This document shows positions 55,368-63,902 of a stretch of 64,000 nucleotides of DNA, in pieces. The DNA comes from Microcella daejeonensis (GTDB lineage Bacteria > Actinomycetota > Actinomycetes > Actinomycetales > Microbacteriaceae): the NCBI RefSeq assembly GCF_026625045.1, contig NZ_CP113089.1, forward strand, positions 2,232,001-2,296,000. Direction: 5' to 3'. The stretch's first letter is position 1. Every line of letters begins with the position of its first letter. Under the pieces are notes generated by a model. It was not told the origin of the DNA, did not search any database, and saw only the letters and a program-made list of their open reading frames with translations. The position numbers were made by a program, and so were the translations under genes.

Positions 55368-56050
55368 GCTCTCCCATCAGCGTGCAGATCTTCTCCGACG
55401 TCCAGTGCCCATGGTGCTACATCGGCAAGCGCAAGTTCGAGGCGGCGGTGGCCGAGTTCGACGGCGAGGTGGACGTGGTCTACCGCTCGTTCGAGCTGGC
55501 ACCCGATACCCCCGTCGACTACGAGGGCTCGACGGTCGACTACCTCAGCGAGCGCAAGGGACTGCCGGTCGACCAGGTTCATCAGATGCTGGATCGCGTC
55601 ACGCAGATCGCCGCGAACGTCGGTCTGGAGTACGACTTCGAGCACGTCCACCAGACGAACACGGTGCTCGCCCATGAGCTGCTGCACTTCGCGAAGGCGA
55701 ACGGGCTGCAGCTCGAGCTGAAGGAGCGCCTCCTGCGCGCCTACTTCGTCGAGGGTCGGCACGTCGGCCGAGCGGAGGAGCTCGCCGACCTCGCGGCCGA
55801 GGTGGGGCTCGATCGGGATGCCGCTGCCGAGTCGCTCGCCGACCACCGCTACCTCGCCGACGTCAAGGCCGACATGGCGCAGGCCGTCGCGTACGGCATC
55901 CAGGGCGTGCCGTTCTTCGTCATCGACGACCGCTACGGGATCTCCGGCGCCCAGGAGCCGGAAGCCTTTCTCGGAGCCCTGCGGCAGGCCGCCGCCGAGC
56001 GATCCGGCGAGAGCACCGGTGCCGAGGTCGACGCGGGGCGGGGCGCGTGA
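55364..56050 (+). CDS. DsbA family (FrnE-like) oxidoreductase
   Basis: A 228-residue thioredoxin-fold protein with no signal peptide. VQIFSDVQCPWCYIGKRKFE (residues about 6-25) has the CPWC active site, and GIQGVPFFVIDDRYGISGAQ carries the cis-Pro loop. A helical insertion lies between. FrnE-type proteins are cytoplasmic disulfide isomerases or reductases linked to oxidative stress. Its stop overlaps a 39-codon ORF with a CEGDVC motif that in some relatives appears to be the end of this same protein. Confidence 0.9.
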   Translation: MSSPISVQIFSDVQCPWCYIGKRKFEAAVAEFDGEVDVVYRSFELAPDTPVDYEGSTVDYLSERKGLPVDQVHQMLDRVTQIAANVGLEYDFEHVHQTNTVLAHELLHFAKANGLQLELKERLLRAYFVEGRHVGRAEELADLAAEVGLDRDAAAESLADHRYLADVKADMAQAVAYGIQGVPFFVIDDRYGISGAQEPEAFLGALRQAAAERSGESTGAEVDAGRGA

Positions 56051-56166
56051 GCGGCCAGACCGCCGAGACGGCATCCCCGACGTCGCCTCGGCCTTTCGTG
56101 ATGCTCGGCTCGGCCGACGCCGCCGCGTGCGAGGGCGACGTCTGCGCAGTACCCGCCGCGGACTGA
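56047..56166 (+). CDS. 39-residue ORF with CxxxxC tail, coupled to the DsbA gene
   Basis: A GTG overlaps the dsbA-like stop (GTGA). The peptide runs VSGQTAETASPTSPRPFVM then LGSADAAACEGDVCAVPAAD. The ending CEGDVCAVP resembles, from memory, the CGPDGCAVP-type C-terminal tail of some actinobacterial FrnE/DsbA proteins. It may thus be a detached, separately translated redox tail. Codon use is normal for the genome. Too short for strong proof. Confidence 0.5.
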   Translation: MSGQTAETASPTSPRPFVMLGSADAAACEGDVCAVPAAD

Positions 56167-56271
56167 GCGGGGGAGACCCGAGCGCCCTGCGCCGTCCCTG
56201 CTTCGTCCCCGCCTGAGACGGTTCACACGCAATCGCCCGGCAGGGTCGAGAGCGGTGAGCGCCCCCTCGCC

Positions 56272-56358
56272 GTCGACAACTCAGGAAAGATGTCGAGCGG
56301 GGGAGGCCTTGTCTCCGTGCGACGGGCACGTCGCGCCCGATCGTCCTGAGTTGTCGAC
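56272..56358. repeat. Inverted-repeat pair 8, intergenic
   Basis: GTCGACAACTCAGGA (56272-56286) faces TCCTGAGTTGTCGAC (56344-56358), a perfect 15-bp match with 57 bases between. It lies in the gap between the 39-codon ORF (56166) and the YbaK gene stop (56529). The rest of that gap (56359-56528) is GC-rich with no gene seen. Confidence 0.92.
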
Positions 56359-56528
56359 GAACCGCGCCGCAGAGGCAGGTGCGGACTCGACCGCGATGGG
56401 AGGGTCGAGGCGAGTTCGGCGCCGAGCCCGCGGCCCGCGCGCAGCGCGAGCCCGAGGCCCGCGCACGGCCCGGGCCTCCGCAGCGCACAGTCCCGGCCTC
56501 GGCCGCGCGCGGCTCCGGGCCTCCTGCT

Positions 56529-57008
56529 CTACGCCGGTTCGGTGATGTCGCCGACGGTCGCGCCGTAGACGGCGAGCAGGGCGTCGGCGTCGACCAGCGC
56601 GCTCCGTCCGGGTGCGCCCGCGCCGAGGGCGATGCGGCGGCCGCGGATGCGCTCATCGGCGATGAGCGGCCAGTCCCCGAGCGCGCCGAGCGGGGTGATG
56701 GTGCCGCGGGCGTACCCGGTGGCGGCGAGCGCCTGCTCGGCGTGCGGCAGCTGCAGTCGGTTGACGCCCACGAGGGCTCGCAGCGGAGCCCAGGCGATGC
56801 GGCGGTCGCCCGGCACCAGCACGAGCAGGAAGCGGTCGTCGGAGCGCTTCACGACCAGCGTCTTGACGAGCGAGCCGAGCTCTATCCCGATGAGCGCAGC
56901 AGCCTCCTCGACCGAGCGGGCCTCGGGCCGGTCGATGATCTCGACGTCGAGACCGCGCGCGGCGGCATCGGCGAGTACGCGCTCGGTTCCGGTCGGGCCA
57001 CGGGTCAT
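56529..57008 (-). CDS. YbaK/EbsC-family aminoacyl-tRNA deacylase
   Basis: A 159-residue protein of the YbaK/ProX-like editing family. SVEEAAALIGIELGSLVKTLVVK contains the conserved Lys after a small helical part, FLLVLVPGDRRI follows, and YARGTITPLGALGDWPLIAD carries the GxxTPxG box with the catalytic region. It removes wrongly attached amino acids from tRNA. ATG 57008 gives the usual length. It is convergent with nothing nearby and divergent from dusB. Confidence 0.88.
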   Translation of the reverse strand: MTRGPTGTERVLADAAARGLDVEIIDRPEARSVEEAAALIGIELGSLVKTLVVKRSDDRFLLVLVPGDRRIAWAPLRALVGVNRLQLPHAEQALAATGYARGTITPLGALGDWPLIADERIRGRRIALGAGAPGRSALVDADALLAVYGATVGDITEPA

Positions 57009-57090
57009 GGTGCAGTGCAACGCCCCTGAGTCCCGGCTATTCCGCCCCGATGCGGATGCTCCGCTCCGGTGATGGGAGGATAGGGGCACC

Positions 57091-58284
57091 ATGCCCTCCG
57101 CCCTCGATACCGCCGCGCCCGCCGCGCCCGCGCCCACGGCGCCCGCCGCCGCGCCGCTGACGATCGGCCCGCTGCCCCTCAGCGTGCCCGTGGTGCTCGC
57201 GCCGATGGCGGGGATCACGAACACGGCCTTCCGCCGCCTGTGCCGCGAGTACGGCGCGGGCCTGTACGTCAGCGAGATGATCACGAGCCGCGCGCTCGTC
57301 GAGCGCACGCCCGAGAGCATGCGCCTCATCAAGCACCACGAGAGCGAGACGACGCGCAGCATCCAGCTGTACAGCGTCGATCCGGTCACCGCGGGAGAGG
57401 CCGCCGCCTTCCTCGTCGGCGAGGGCCTCGCCGACCACATCGACATGAACTTCGGCTGCCCCGTGCCGAAGGTGACCCGCAAGGGCGGGGGAGCGGCCCT
57501 GCCGTGGAAGCTCGAGCACTTCCGCCGGATCGTGGAGGCCACCGTGAAGGCCGCGGGGAGCATCCCGGTGACGGTGAAGATGCGCAAGGGCATCGACGCC
57601 GACCACCTCACCTACCTGGAGGCGGCGAAGGCCGCCGAGGGCGCGGGCGTCGCCGCGATCGCGCTGCACGCGCGCACGGCGGCCGAGTTCTACAGCGGCA
57701 ACGCCGACTGGGATGCGATCGGCACCCTCAAGCAGGCCGTGTCGAGCGTTCCCGTGCTCGGCAACGGCGACATCTGGAGCGCCGAGGACGCGCTGCGCAT
57801 GGTCGAGCAGTCGGGCTGCGACGGCATCGTCGTCGGCCGCGGCTGCCTCGGGCGTCCGTGGCTGTTCGGCGACCTCGCCTCGGCGTTCACCGGCGGCGGG
57901 CTCAAGATCCAGCCCGGGCTCGGCGAGGTGGGCGACGCCTTCCGCCGGCACGCCGAGCTGCTCGTCGACTTCTACGACGACGACGAGGCGCGGGCCTGCC
58001 GCGACATTCGCAAGCACGTGGCCTGGTACTTCAAGGGCTACCCCGTCGGCGGCGAGCTGCGCGCGCGTCTCGCGCGCGTCGAGAGCCTCGCGCAGATGGA
58101 CGACCTGCTCGGTGAGCTCGACCGCGACCAGCCGTACCCGGGTGCTCCCGCCGAGGGCCAGCGCGGCCGCGCCGGAACGCCGAAGAAGCCCTCCCTGCCC
58201 CAGAACTGGCTCGCGAGCCGCGAGCTCGACGAGGCCCACCGCGCCGAGGTCACCGCGGCCGAACTGCACCACAGCGGAGGCTGA
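57091..58284 (+). CDS. dusB: tRNA-dihydrouridine synthase
   Basis: A 397-residue flavoenzyme that reduces uridines in the tRNA D loop. VVLAPMAGITNTAFRRLCRE opens the barrel, MNFGCPVPKVTRKGGGAAL has the catalytic Cys, and VTVKMRKGIDADHLTY and NGDIWSAEDALRMVE complete the core. The C-terminal helical domain ends in a basic stretch. Five bases upstream of dgt, so probably co-transcribed. Confidence 0.94.
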   Translation: MPSALDTAAPAAPAPTAPAAAPLTIGPLPLSVPVVLAPMAGITNTAFRRLCREYGAGLYVSEMITSRALVERTPESMRLIKHHESETTRSIQLYSVDPVTAGEAAAFLVGEGLADHIDMNFGCPVPKVTRKGGGAALPWKLEHFRRIVEATVKAAGSIPVTVKMRKGIDADHLTYLEAAKAAEGAGVAAIALHARTAAEFYSGNADWDAIGTLKQAVSSVPVLGNGDIWSAEDALRMVEQSGCDGIVVGRGCLGRPWLFGDLASAFTGGGLKIQPGLGEVGDAFRRHAELLVDFYDDDEARACRDIRKHVAWYFKGYPVGGELRARLARVESLAQMDDLLGELDRDQPYPGAPAEGQRGRAGTPKKPSLPQNWLASRELDEAHRAEVTAAELHHSGG

Positions 58285-58289
58285 GCGAC

Positions 58290-59546
58290 GTGCTGACCGA
58301 TGTCATGACCCCCGGCTACCTGCCGGAGGACGCCGAGCGCTGGCTGCCCGAGCAGCACTCGACCCGCCGCAGCGACTTCGCGCGCGACCGCGGGCGCCTC
58401 CTGCATTCGAGCGCGCTGCGCCGGCTCGCCGCGAAGACGCAGGTGCTTAGCCCAACCGCGGGGCTCGACTTCGCCCGCAACCGCCTCACCCACTCGCTCG
58501 AGGTCGCCCAGGTGGGCCGCGAGCTGGCCTCGAGCCTCGGGCTCGACCCCGATGTCGTCGACACGGCGTGCCTCGCGCACGACCTCGGCCACCCGCCGTT
58601 CGGGCACAACGGCGAGCGCGCCCTCAACGACTGGGCGAGCGACGTCGGCGGCTTCGAGGGCAACGCGCAGACGCTGCGCCTGCTGACCCGCATCGAGCCG
58701 AAGGTCTTCGGCGCCGACGGCCGCAGCTACGGGCTCAACCTCACGCGCGCGAGTCTCGACGCGAGCTGCAAGTACCCGTGGCCGCAGGCGCAGGGCATCC
58801 CCGATCCGAGCGGGCGCAGCAAGTTCGGCTTCTACGACGACGACGCCGAGGCCTTCGAGTGGCTGCGCGCCGGCGCCCCCGAGCGCCAGCGCTGCATCGA
58901 GGCCCAGGTCATGGACCTCAGCGACGACATCGGCTACAGCGTGCACGACTTCGAGGACGCGATCGTGAGCGGCTACCTCGACGTGCCCGCCCTCAGCGCC
59001 CGCGTCGACCACGACGCCCTCGTCGACTCGATGTTCGAGTGGATCGGCGGCGAGATCAGCCATGACGAGCTCGTCGCCGCCTTCGACCGCCTCGATCACC
59101 TCGACTTCTGGATCGACACCTGGGACGGCTCGCGCCGCGATCTCGCCCGCCTGAAGAACCTCACGAGCCAGCTGATCGGCCGCTTCGCCCACGAGGCCGT
59201 GCACGCGACCCGGGCCGCGTACCCCCGGCAGAGCCTCGCCCGCTTCGGCGCCGACATCATCGTCCCGCGCGAGACGGCGGCCGAGATCGCGGTGCTCAAG
59301 GGCATCGTCGCGGCGAACGTCATGTCGACGAACAGCCGCCAGCCGATCTACGCGCGCCAGCGCTCGCTGCTGACCGAGCTCGCCGACGCCCTCTGGCAGG
59401 CGGGGGATGCCGAGCTCGACCCCGGCTTCACCGACGACTTCCGCGCCGCTCCCGACGACGCCGCTCGGCGCCGGGTGATCGTCGACCAGGTCGCGAGCCT
59501 CACCGACCAGTCGGCGCTCGTCTGGCACGAGCGCGTCGTCCGCTGA
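58290..59546 (+). CDS. dgt: Deoxyguanosinetriphosphate triphosphohydrolase-like protein
   Basis: A 418-residue HD-domain phosphohydrolase. RDRGRLLHSSALRRLAAKTQV is the N-terminal motif, NRLTHSLEVAQVGRELA and CLAHDLGHPPFGHNGERALN hold the metal-binding His and HD residues, and DLSDDIGYSVHDFEDA the last Asp. The family releases triphosphate from dNTPs. In Actinobacteria dgt commonly precedes dnaG, as here, linking nucleotide pools to replication priming. GTG 58290 or ATG 58305 are both possible. Confidence 0.93.
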   Translation: MLTDVMTPGYLPEDAERWLPEQHSTRRSDFARDRGRLLHSSALRRLAAKTQVLSPTAGLDFARNRLTHSLEVAQVGRELASSLGLDPDVVDTACLAHDLGHPPFGHNGERALNDWASDVGGFEGNAQTLRLLTRIEPKVFGADGRSYGLNLTRASLDASCKYPWPQAQGIPDPSGRSKFGFYDDDAEAFEWLRAGAPERQRCIEAQVMDLSDDIGYSVHDFEDAIVSGYLDVPALSARVDHDALVDSMFEWIGGEISHDELVAAFDRLDHLDFWIDTWDGSRRDLARLKNLTSQLIGRFAHEAVHATRAAYPRQSLARFGADIIVPRETAAEIAVLKGIVAANVMSTNSRQPIYARQRSLLTELADALWQAGDAELDPGFTDDFRAAPDDAARRRVIVDQVASLTDQSALVWHERVVR

Positions 59547-59577
59547 GGCCCGCGGCGGGCATCCACCCGGTCGCCTC

Positions 59578-59583
59578 TAGAAT
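59578..59583 (+). promoter_or_regulatory. Candidate -10 element for a leaderless dnaG transcript
   Basis: TAGAAT ends six bases before the GTG at 59590; the six bases between (CGGCTC) offer no ribosome site. Confidence 0.5.
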
Positions 59584-59589
59584 CGGCTC

Positions 59590-61518
59590 GTGGCGGGCCT
59601 GATCAAGCGGAGCGATATCGACGAGGTCCGGTCGCGCACGAACATCGGCGAGATCGTCGGCGAGTACGTGACGCTCAAGCGCGCCGGCGTCGGCTCGCTC
59701 TCGGGCCTCTGCCCCTTCCACGACGAGCGCAGCCCGAGCTTCCACGTGCGGCCGCAGGTCGGCTTCTACCACTGCTTCGGCTGCGGCGAGGGCGGCGACG
59801 TGTTCACCTTCCTGCAGAAGATGGATCACGTCACCTTCAGCGAGGCCGTCGAGCGTCTCGCCCAGCGCCTGAACTTCACGCTCAGCTACGAGGACGGCGG
59901 GCCGGCCCGCGAGGAGCAAGGCAACCGGCGCCGCATCCTCGCGGCGAACGAGGCCGCGGAAGCGTTCTTCCGCGAGCAGCTCGTCACCGCCGCCGCCGAG
60001 CCCGCCCGACGGTTCCTGGGGGAGCGCGGCTTCGACCCGGCCTCCGCCGACCGCTTCTCGATCGGTTTCGCCCCGCAGTCCTTCGACGCCCTGCGCACGC
60101 ACCTCACCGGGCGGGGTTTCAGCACGGAGGAACTGCTCGCGGCGGGGCTGCTCAGTCAGGGCGATCGCAGCGCCTACGACCGGTTCCGCGGCCGCCTGCT
60201 CTGGCCGATCAAGGACGTCACGGGGCAGACCCTCGGCTTCGGCGCGCGCCGCCTGCTCGACGACGACAAGGGCCCGAAGTACCTCAACACGCCCGAGACG
60301 CCGGTCTACCACAAGGCGCAGGTGCTCTACGGGCTCGACCTCGCGAAGCGCGACATCGCCAGGGCCAAGCAGGTCGTGGTGGTGGAGGGCTACACCGACG
60401 TCATGGCCTGCCACCTCGCGGGCGTCACGACCGCCGTCGCCACCTGCGGCACCTCCTTCGGCGTCGACCACATCAAGGTGATCCGCCGCGTCATGGGCGA
60501 CACGGCGAACGCCGACACGACCCAGCTCGGCGAGGTGGTCTTCACCTTCGACCCCGACGACGCCGGGCAGAAGGCCGCCAGCCGCGCCTTCGCCGAGGAG
60601 TCGCGCTTCGCCGCCCAGACCTTCGTCGCCGTCGCCCCCGACGGCCTCGACCCGTGCGATCTGCGCCTGGCCCGCGGCGACGATGCGGTGCGGATGCTCG
60701 TCTCGGGCCGCAAGCCCATGTACGAGTTCATGATCCGCCGGCAGCTGGAGCAGTTCGACCTCGAGACCGTCGAGGGCCGGGTCGGCGCGCTCCGGGCCGC
60801 GGCTCCGGTCGTCGCGGGCATCCGCGATCGCTCGATGCAGTCGGGCTACGGACGCACGCTCGCGGGCTGGATCGGGCTCGACCCGCAGGAGGTCGCGCGG
60901 GCCGTGCAGTCGGCCCGCACCGCGGCGGCCGCCAAGCCCGCCGACGCGCCGCGCGGGCGCGCCGACGCCCCTCGGGCGTCCGGCCAGGGGCAGGATGCCC
61001 GCTCCGCCGGATCCCCGACCCCTCCCGCGCCCGAGGCCGCCCCCTCGATGAGCATCGACCAGTTGCCCACCGACCCGGTCACGCGCCTGGAGCGGGAGCT
61101 GCTCATGGCCGTGCTCCAGCACCCCGGCGAGGTCGACCGGGAGGTCGCCGCGCGGGCGCTCGCGACGACGTTCACCCAGCCCGCGCTCGCGACGGTCCGC
61201 GACGCGCTCGTGGCCGCCTTCGAGCACTACGGCACGCAGCAGTGGGTGGCCAGGTCCGCCGACGAGGCGCCCGGGGTGTTCGCCGCCCTCGTCACGCAGC
61301 TCGCGATCGCCCCGCTGCCCATCCGCGACGATCAGGTGCGCGAGTACTGCCGAGGGCTCACCACGAGCCTCATCGGCCGCGACCTGCTGCGGCGCAAGAC
61401 CGAGCTTCTCGGCGCCCTGCAGCGCACCTCGGCCGCGGAGGATCCGGACCGCTACCGGGCTCTTCAGCGCCAGCTCGTCGACACCGAGGCCGAGCGCCGT
61501 CGCGTTCTCGGGGATTAG
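59590..61518 (+). CDS. dnaG: DNA primase
   Basis: A 642-residue primase. The zinc-binding domain has CPFHDERSPSF and FHCFGCGEGGDVF-type residues (seen as YHCFGCGEGGDVF, about residues 40-75). The TOPRIM domain shows VVVVEGYTDVMACHLAG (catalytic Glu) and VFTFDPDDAGQKAA (DxD). An Ala/Pro-rich linker around residue 450 separates the C-terminal helicase-interaction domain. It makes RNA primers at replication forks. GTG start. Confidence 0.96.
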   Translation: MAGLIKRSDIDEVRSRTNIGEIVGEYVTLKRAGVGSLSGLCPFHDERSPSFHVRPQVGFYHCFGCGEGGDVFTFLQKMDHVTFSEAVERLAQRLNFTLSYEDGGPAREEQGNRRRILAANEAAEAFFREQLVTAAAEPARRFLGERGFDPASADRFSIGFAPQSFDALRTHLTGRGFSTEELLAAGLLSQGDRSAYDRFRGRLLWPIKDVTGQTLGFGARRLLDDDKGPKYLNTPETPVYHKAQVLYGLDLAKRDIARAKQVVVVEGYTDVMACHLAGVTTAVATCGTSFGVDHIKVIRRVMGDTANADTTQLGEVVFTFDPDDAGQKAASRAFAEESRFAAQTFVAVAPDGLDPCDLRLARGDDAVRMLVSGRKPMYEFMIRRQLEQFDLETVEGRVGALRAAAPVVAGIRDRSMQSGYGRTLAGWIGLDPQEVARAVQSARTAAAAKPADAPRGRADAPRASGQGQDARSAGSPTPPAPEAAPSMSIDQLPTDPVTRLERELLMAVLQHPGEVDREVAARALATTFTQPALATVRDALVAAFEHYGTQQWVARSADEAPGVFAALVTQLAIAPLPIRDDQVREYCRGLTTSLIGRDLLRRKTELLGALQRTSAAEDPDRYRALQRQLVDTEAERRRVLGD

Positions 61519-61652
61519 CCGAGCGCCGCCCGCGGGGCGAGCCCCGTCGGTTGTAGAGTCGTCGTCAGATCCACTGATTCCCCCGGGCTCCGCCGCCATC
61601 TCACCTCTCTCACCGCATCGACTCCGTCCGTCGTCGGGAAGGACGCTTCACC

Positions 61653-62492
61653 ATGACCGCCCTCGCACCTCGCGCCGCTCTCGGCGTCGACGAGGGCGAC
61701 GGAGCCGCCGTTCACGTGGACGACCTCTCGGCGCGGTACCGCGCGGGGGCCGGACGGGGTCACGCGACCGCGCTCACGGGCATCTCGCTGAGCATCCCCG
61801 TCGGCGGCACGCTCGCCGTCGTGGGCGAGGCCGGCAGCGGCAAGAGCACGCTCGCCCGGGTCATCGCGGGGCTCACCGATCGGAGCCGCGAGGGCGGACC
61901 GCAGATCTCAGGTGGCGGGCTGCGCGTGCTCGGCATCGATGTGCGTCACCTGCGCCCGCGCGAATCGGACGAGCTCGCGCTGCGCGTCGGCTACGTGCCG
62001 CAGGACACCGCGCACGTGCTCGACCCCCACCTCACCGCGGGCGAGAACGTCGCCGTTCCGCTCTACGAGCGCAACGCCAAGCTCACCCGCCGCGTCGCCG
62101 GCGGCATCGTGGCCGAGGCGATCGACGCGATGCACCTCACCCTCGCGACGATCCCGAAGTACCCGCACGAGCTCAGCCGCGGTCAGCGGCAGCGCGTGGC
62201 GCTCGCGCGGGCCCTCGTGCTCGACCCCGACCTCCTCGTCGCCGACGAGCCCACCTCGGGTGTCGACGCCACCGTGCGCTCGAGCATCCTCGACCATCTC
62301 GCCGAGGTGCAGCGGCGGCGCGGCTTCACGGCCTTCGTCGTCTCGAGCGAGATCGGCGAGGTGCGCCGTCTGTCGGAGCGCCTCGCGGTGCTGCATCGTG
62401 GCACGATCGTGGGGATGGGCGCGATCGACCAGGTGCTCGACGCGCCGACCCACCCGTACGTCGAGCGGCTCGCGGCACTCGGTCGGCGCTGA
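61653..62492 (+). CDS. Orphan ABC transporter ATP-binding protein
   Basis: A 279-residue ATPase similar to those of peptide/nickel (Dpp/Opp) importers. Walker A is VVGEAGSGKSTLARVIAG, the signature is LSRGQRQRVALARAL (LSRGQ in place of LSGGQ, a common variant), Walker B is LLVADEPTSGVDA. The end VERLAAL after THPY resembles the oligopeptide-type C-terminus. No permease or binding protein lies in the window, so the partner is elsewhere or it acts alone. A TAGAGT hexamer at 61554-61559 may be its -10. Confidence 0.85.
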   Translation: MTALAPRAALGVDEGDGAAVHVDDLSARYRAGAGRGHATALTGISLSIPVGGTLAVVGEAGSGKSTLARVIAGLTDRSREGGPQISGGGLRVLGIDVRHLRPRESDELALRVGYVPQDTAHVLDPHLTAGENVAVPLYERNAKLTRRVAGGIVAEAIDAMHLTLATIPKYPHELSRGQRQRVALARALVLDPDLLVADEPTSGVDATVRSSILDHLAEVQRRRGFTAFVVSSEIGEVRRLSERLAVLHRGTIVGMGAIDQVLDAPTHPYVERLAALGRR

Positions 62493-62542
62493 GGCGGCCG
62501 CGGCGCGGTCCGCTCAGGACCCCGCTCCCGACCCCCGGCGAC

Positions 62543-63646
62543 ATGACCCCGAGAGGCCCCCGCGTGCACGAGCAGCCCGACCCCGACCCGTTGAGCGGTG
62601 CGACTCCGAGCGCGCCCGCGCGCTCGCTCGTGCCGGAGGGTCCGATCGGGCATCCCGATCAGCATCGCGACCCCGTCGCCGGCACGGCGCGCCTGCCGGA
62701 GGGCGGCCGTCGTCCCGAGCCCGGGCCGATCGCCGTGCTGCCGCGCCCGACGGCGCTCTTCGTCGACGCGGCGGTCGCGGGCGGGGCCGAGATCGCGCCC
62801 CTGGATGCCCGTACCCGTGGTCTGATCTGGCTGAGCGAGCGGCGCGCCGACGAGCTCGGCGAGATCCTCGAGCAGTACCCGGGCATCGGCTGGGTGCAGC
62901 TGCCCTGGGCGGGCGTCGACGGCTTTGCGAGCGTGCTGCCGCGCTTCGCCGACGGGGGAGGGCCGGTGTTCACGAGCGCGAAGGGCGCGTACAGCGAGCC
63001 CGTCGCCGAGCACGCGATCGCGCTGCTCCACGCCGTCATGCGCGAGCTCGGCCCCAAGGCGCGGACCGCGCGGTGGGCGCCGGTGCGCACGGGGCTCTCG
63101 CTCTTCGGCGCGCACATCGTGCTCGTCGGTGCGGGCGGCATCGCGGCCGAGCTGCTGCGGCTGCTGGCGCCCTGGCGGGTGCGGGTGACCGTCGTGCGCC
63201 GCTCGGCCGAGCCGATGCCGGGCGCCGATCGCACGGTCGTCGCGGCCGATATGCGGAGCGTGCTGCCCGAGGCCGACGCGGTCATCCTCGCGGCCGCGTC
63301 GACGCCCGAGAGCCGCCACCTGCTCGGCGCCGAGGAGCTCGCGCTGCTGCCCGCCCACGCGGCGATCGTCAACATCGCCCGCGGGGCCCTCATCGACACG
63401 GATGCCCTCACCACCGCACTGCGCGAGAAGCGCCTCCTCGGCGCGGGGCTCGACGTCACCGATCCCGAGCCCCTGCCCGACGACCACCCGCTCTGGCGCG
63501 AGCCGCGCTGCATCATCACCTCCCACTCGGCCGACACCCCCGAGATGACCGCGCCGCTGCTCGCACGGCGCATCACCGGCAACGTGCGCGGGTTCCTGGG
63601 CGACGGCCGCTTCGTGGGGCTCGTCGACCCGGCCTCGGGGTACTGA
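62543..63646 (+). CDS. D-isomer specific 2-hydroxyacid dehydrogenase family protein
   Basis: A 367-residue protein. The first 70 residues are a variable Pro-rich extension. The NAD site is IVLVGAGGIAAELLRLLAPW (Gly-rich loop with GAGGIA), and the catalytic set follows: ASTPESRHLLGAEELALLP, NIARGALIDTDAL (Arg) and DVTDPEPLPDDHPLW with the Glu, then ITSHSADTPEM with the His. The substrate is not predictable (phosphoglycerate, glyoxylate and lactate enzymes share these motifs). Start codon uncertain within the extension. Confidence 0.85.
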   Translation: MTPRGPRVHEQPDPDPLSGATPSAPARSLVPEGPIGHPDQHRDPVAGTARLPEGGRRPEPGPIAVLPRPTALFVDAAVAGGAEIAPLDARTRGLIWLSERRADELGEILEQYPGIGWVQLPWAGVDGFASVLPRFADGGGPVFTSAKGAYSEPVAEHAIALLHAVMRELGPKARTARWAPVRTGLSLFGAHIVLVGAGGIAAELLRLLAPWRVRVTVVRRSAEPMPGADRTVVAADMRSVLPEADAVILAAASTPESRHLLGAEELALLPAHAAIVNIARGALIDTDALTTALREKRLLGAGLDVTDPEPLPDDHPLWREPRCIITSHSADTPEMTAPLLARRITGNVRGFLGDGRFVGLVDPASGY

Positions 63647-63732
63647 GCGCGAGAGGACGAGCGCGCGCGGAGCATCCCGCGTGCATTCGACCGCCGCGAA
63701 TTCTGATAGCGTTGACGCGCTGTTCACAGCGA

Positions 63733-63805
63733 TCCTCGATAGCTCAATTGGCAGAGCAGCCGGCTGTTAACCGGCAGGTTCTTGGTTCGAGTCCAAGTCG
63801 GGGAG
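63733..63805 (+). tRNA. tRNA-Asn (anticodon GTT)
   Basis: A 73-base cloverleaf. Acceptor arms TCCTCGA (63733-63739) and TCGGGGA (63798-63804) pair with one G-T; discriminator G. The D loop contains AGCTCAATTGGCAGAGC. The anticodon arm is GCCGG-CTGTTAA-CCGGC, anticodon GTT. The T arm has GGTTCGAGTCC. CCA is not encoded. A TGATAGCGT element 25 bases upstream may be the promoter; GGGGAG-CAA-CTCCCC right after could help termination. Confidence 0.95.
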
Positions 63806-63815
63806 CAACTCCCCA
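63801..63815 (+). terminator. Short hairpin at the end of the tRNA gene
   Basis: GGGGAG and CTCCCC lie around CAA, partly using the tRNA 3' strand. It may aid transcript release; no T-run. Confidence 0.3.
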
Positions 63816-63902
63816 ATCACCACCGATCCGCCCCTGAACGGCCCGCGAGACCCGCGGCCGGCAGGGGCGGCGGTGCGTCGGGGGTCGGGCATAAGGAGCC
63901 TC

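Noticed and set aside
43089..56358. CRISPR array
   Set aside because: The repeats are in facing pairs with uneven spacing up to 328 bases and lie partly in genes; no cas genes are present.
43089..56358. Inverted-repeat pairs as ordinary intrinsic terminators
   Set aside because: Loops of 54-328 bases, absence of T-runs and positions inside nadB and nifS do not fit; the intergenic ones might still affect RNA folding.
56255..56545. Plus-strand 96-codon frame across repeat pair 8
   Set aside because: It reads through the repeat, is Arg/Ala-rich and lacks a ribosome site or conserved features.
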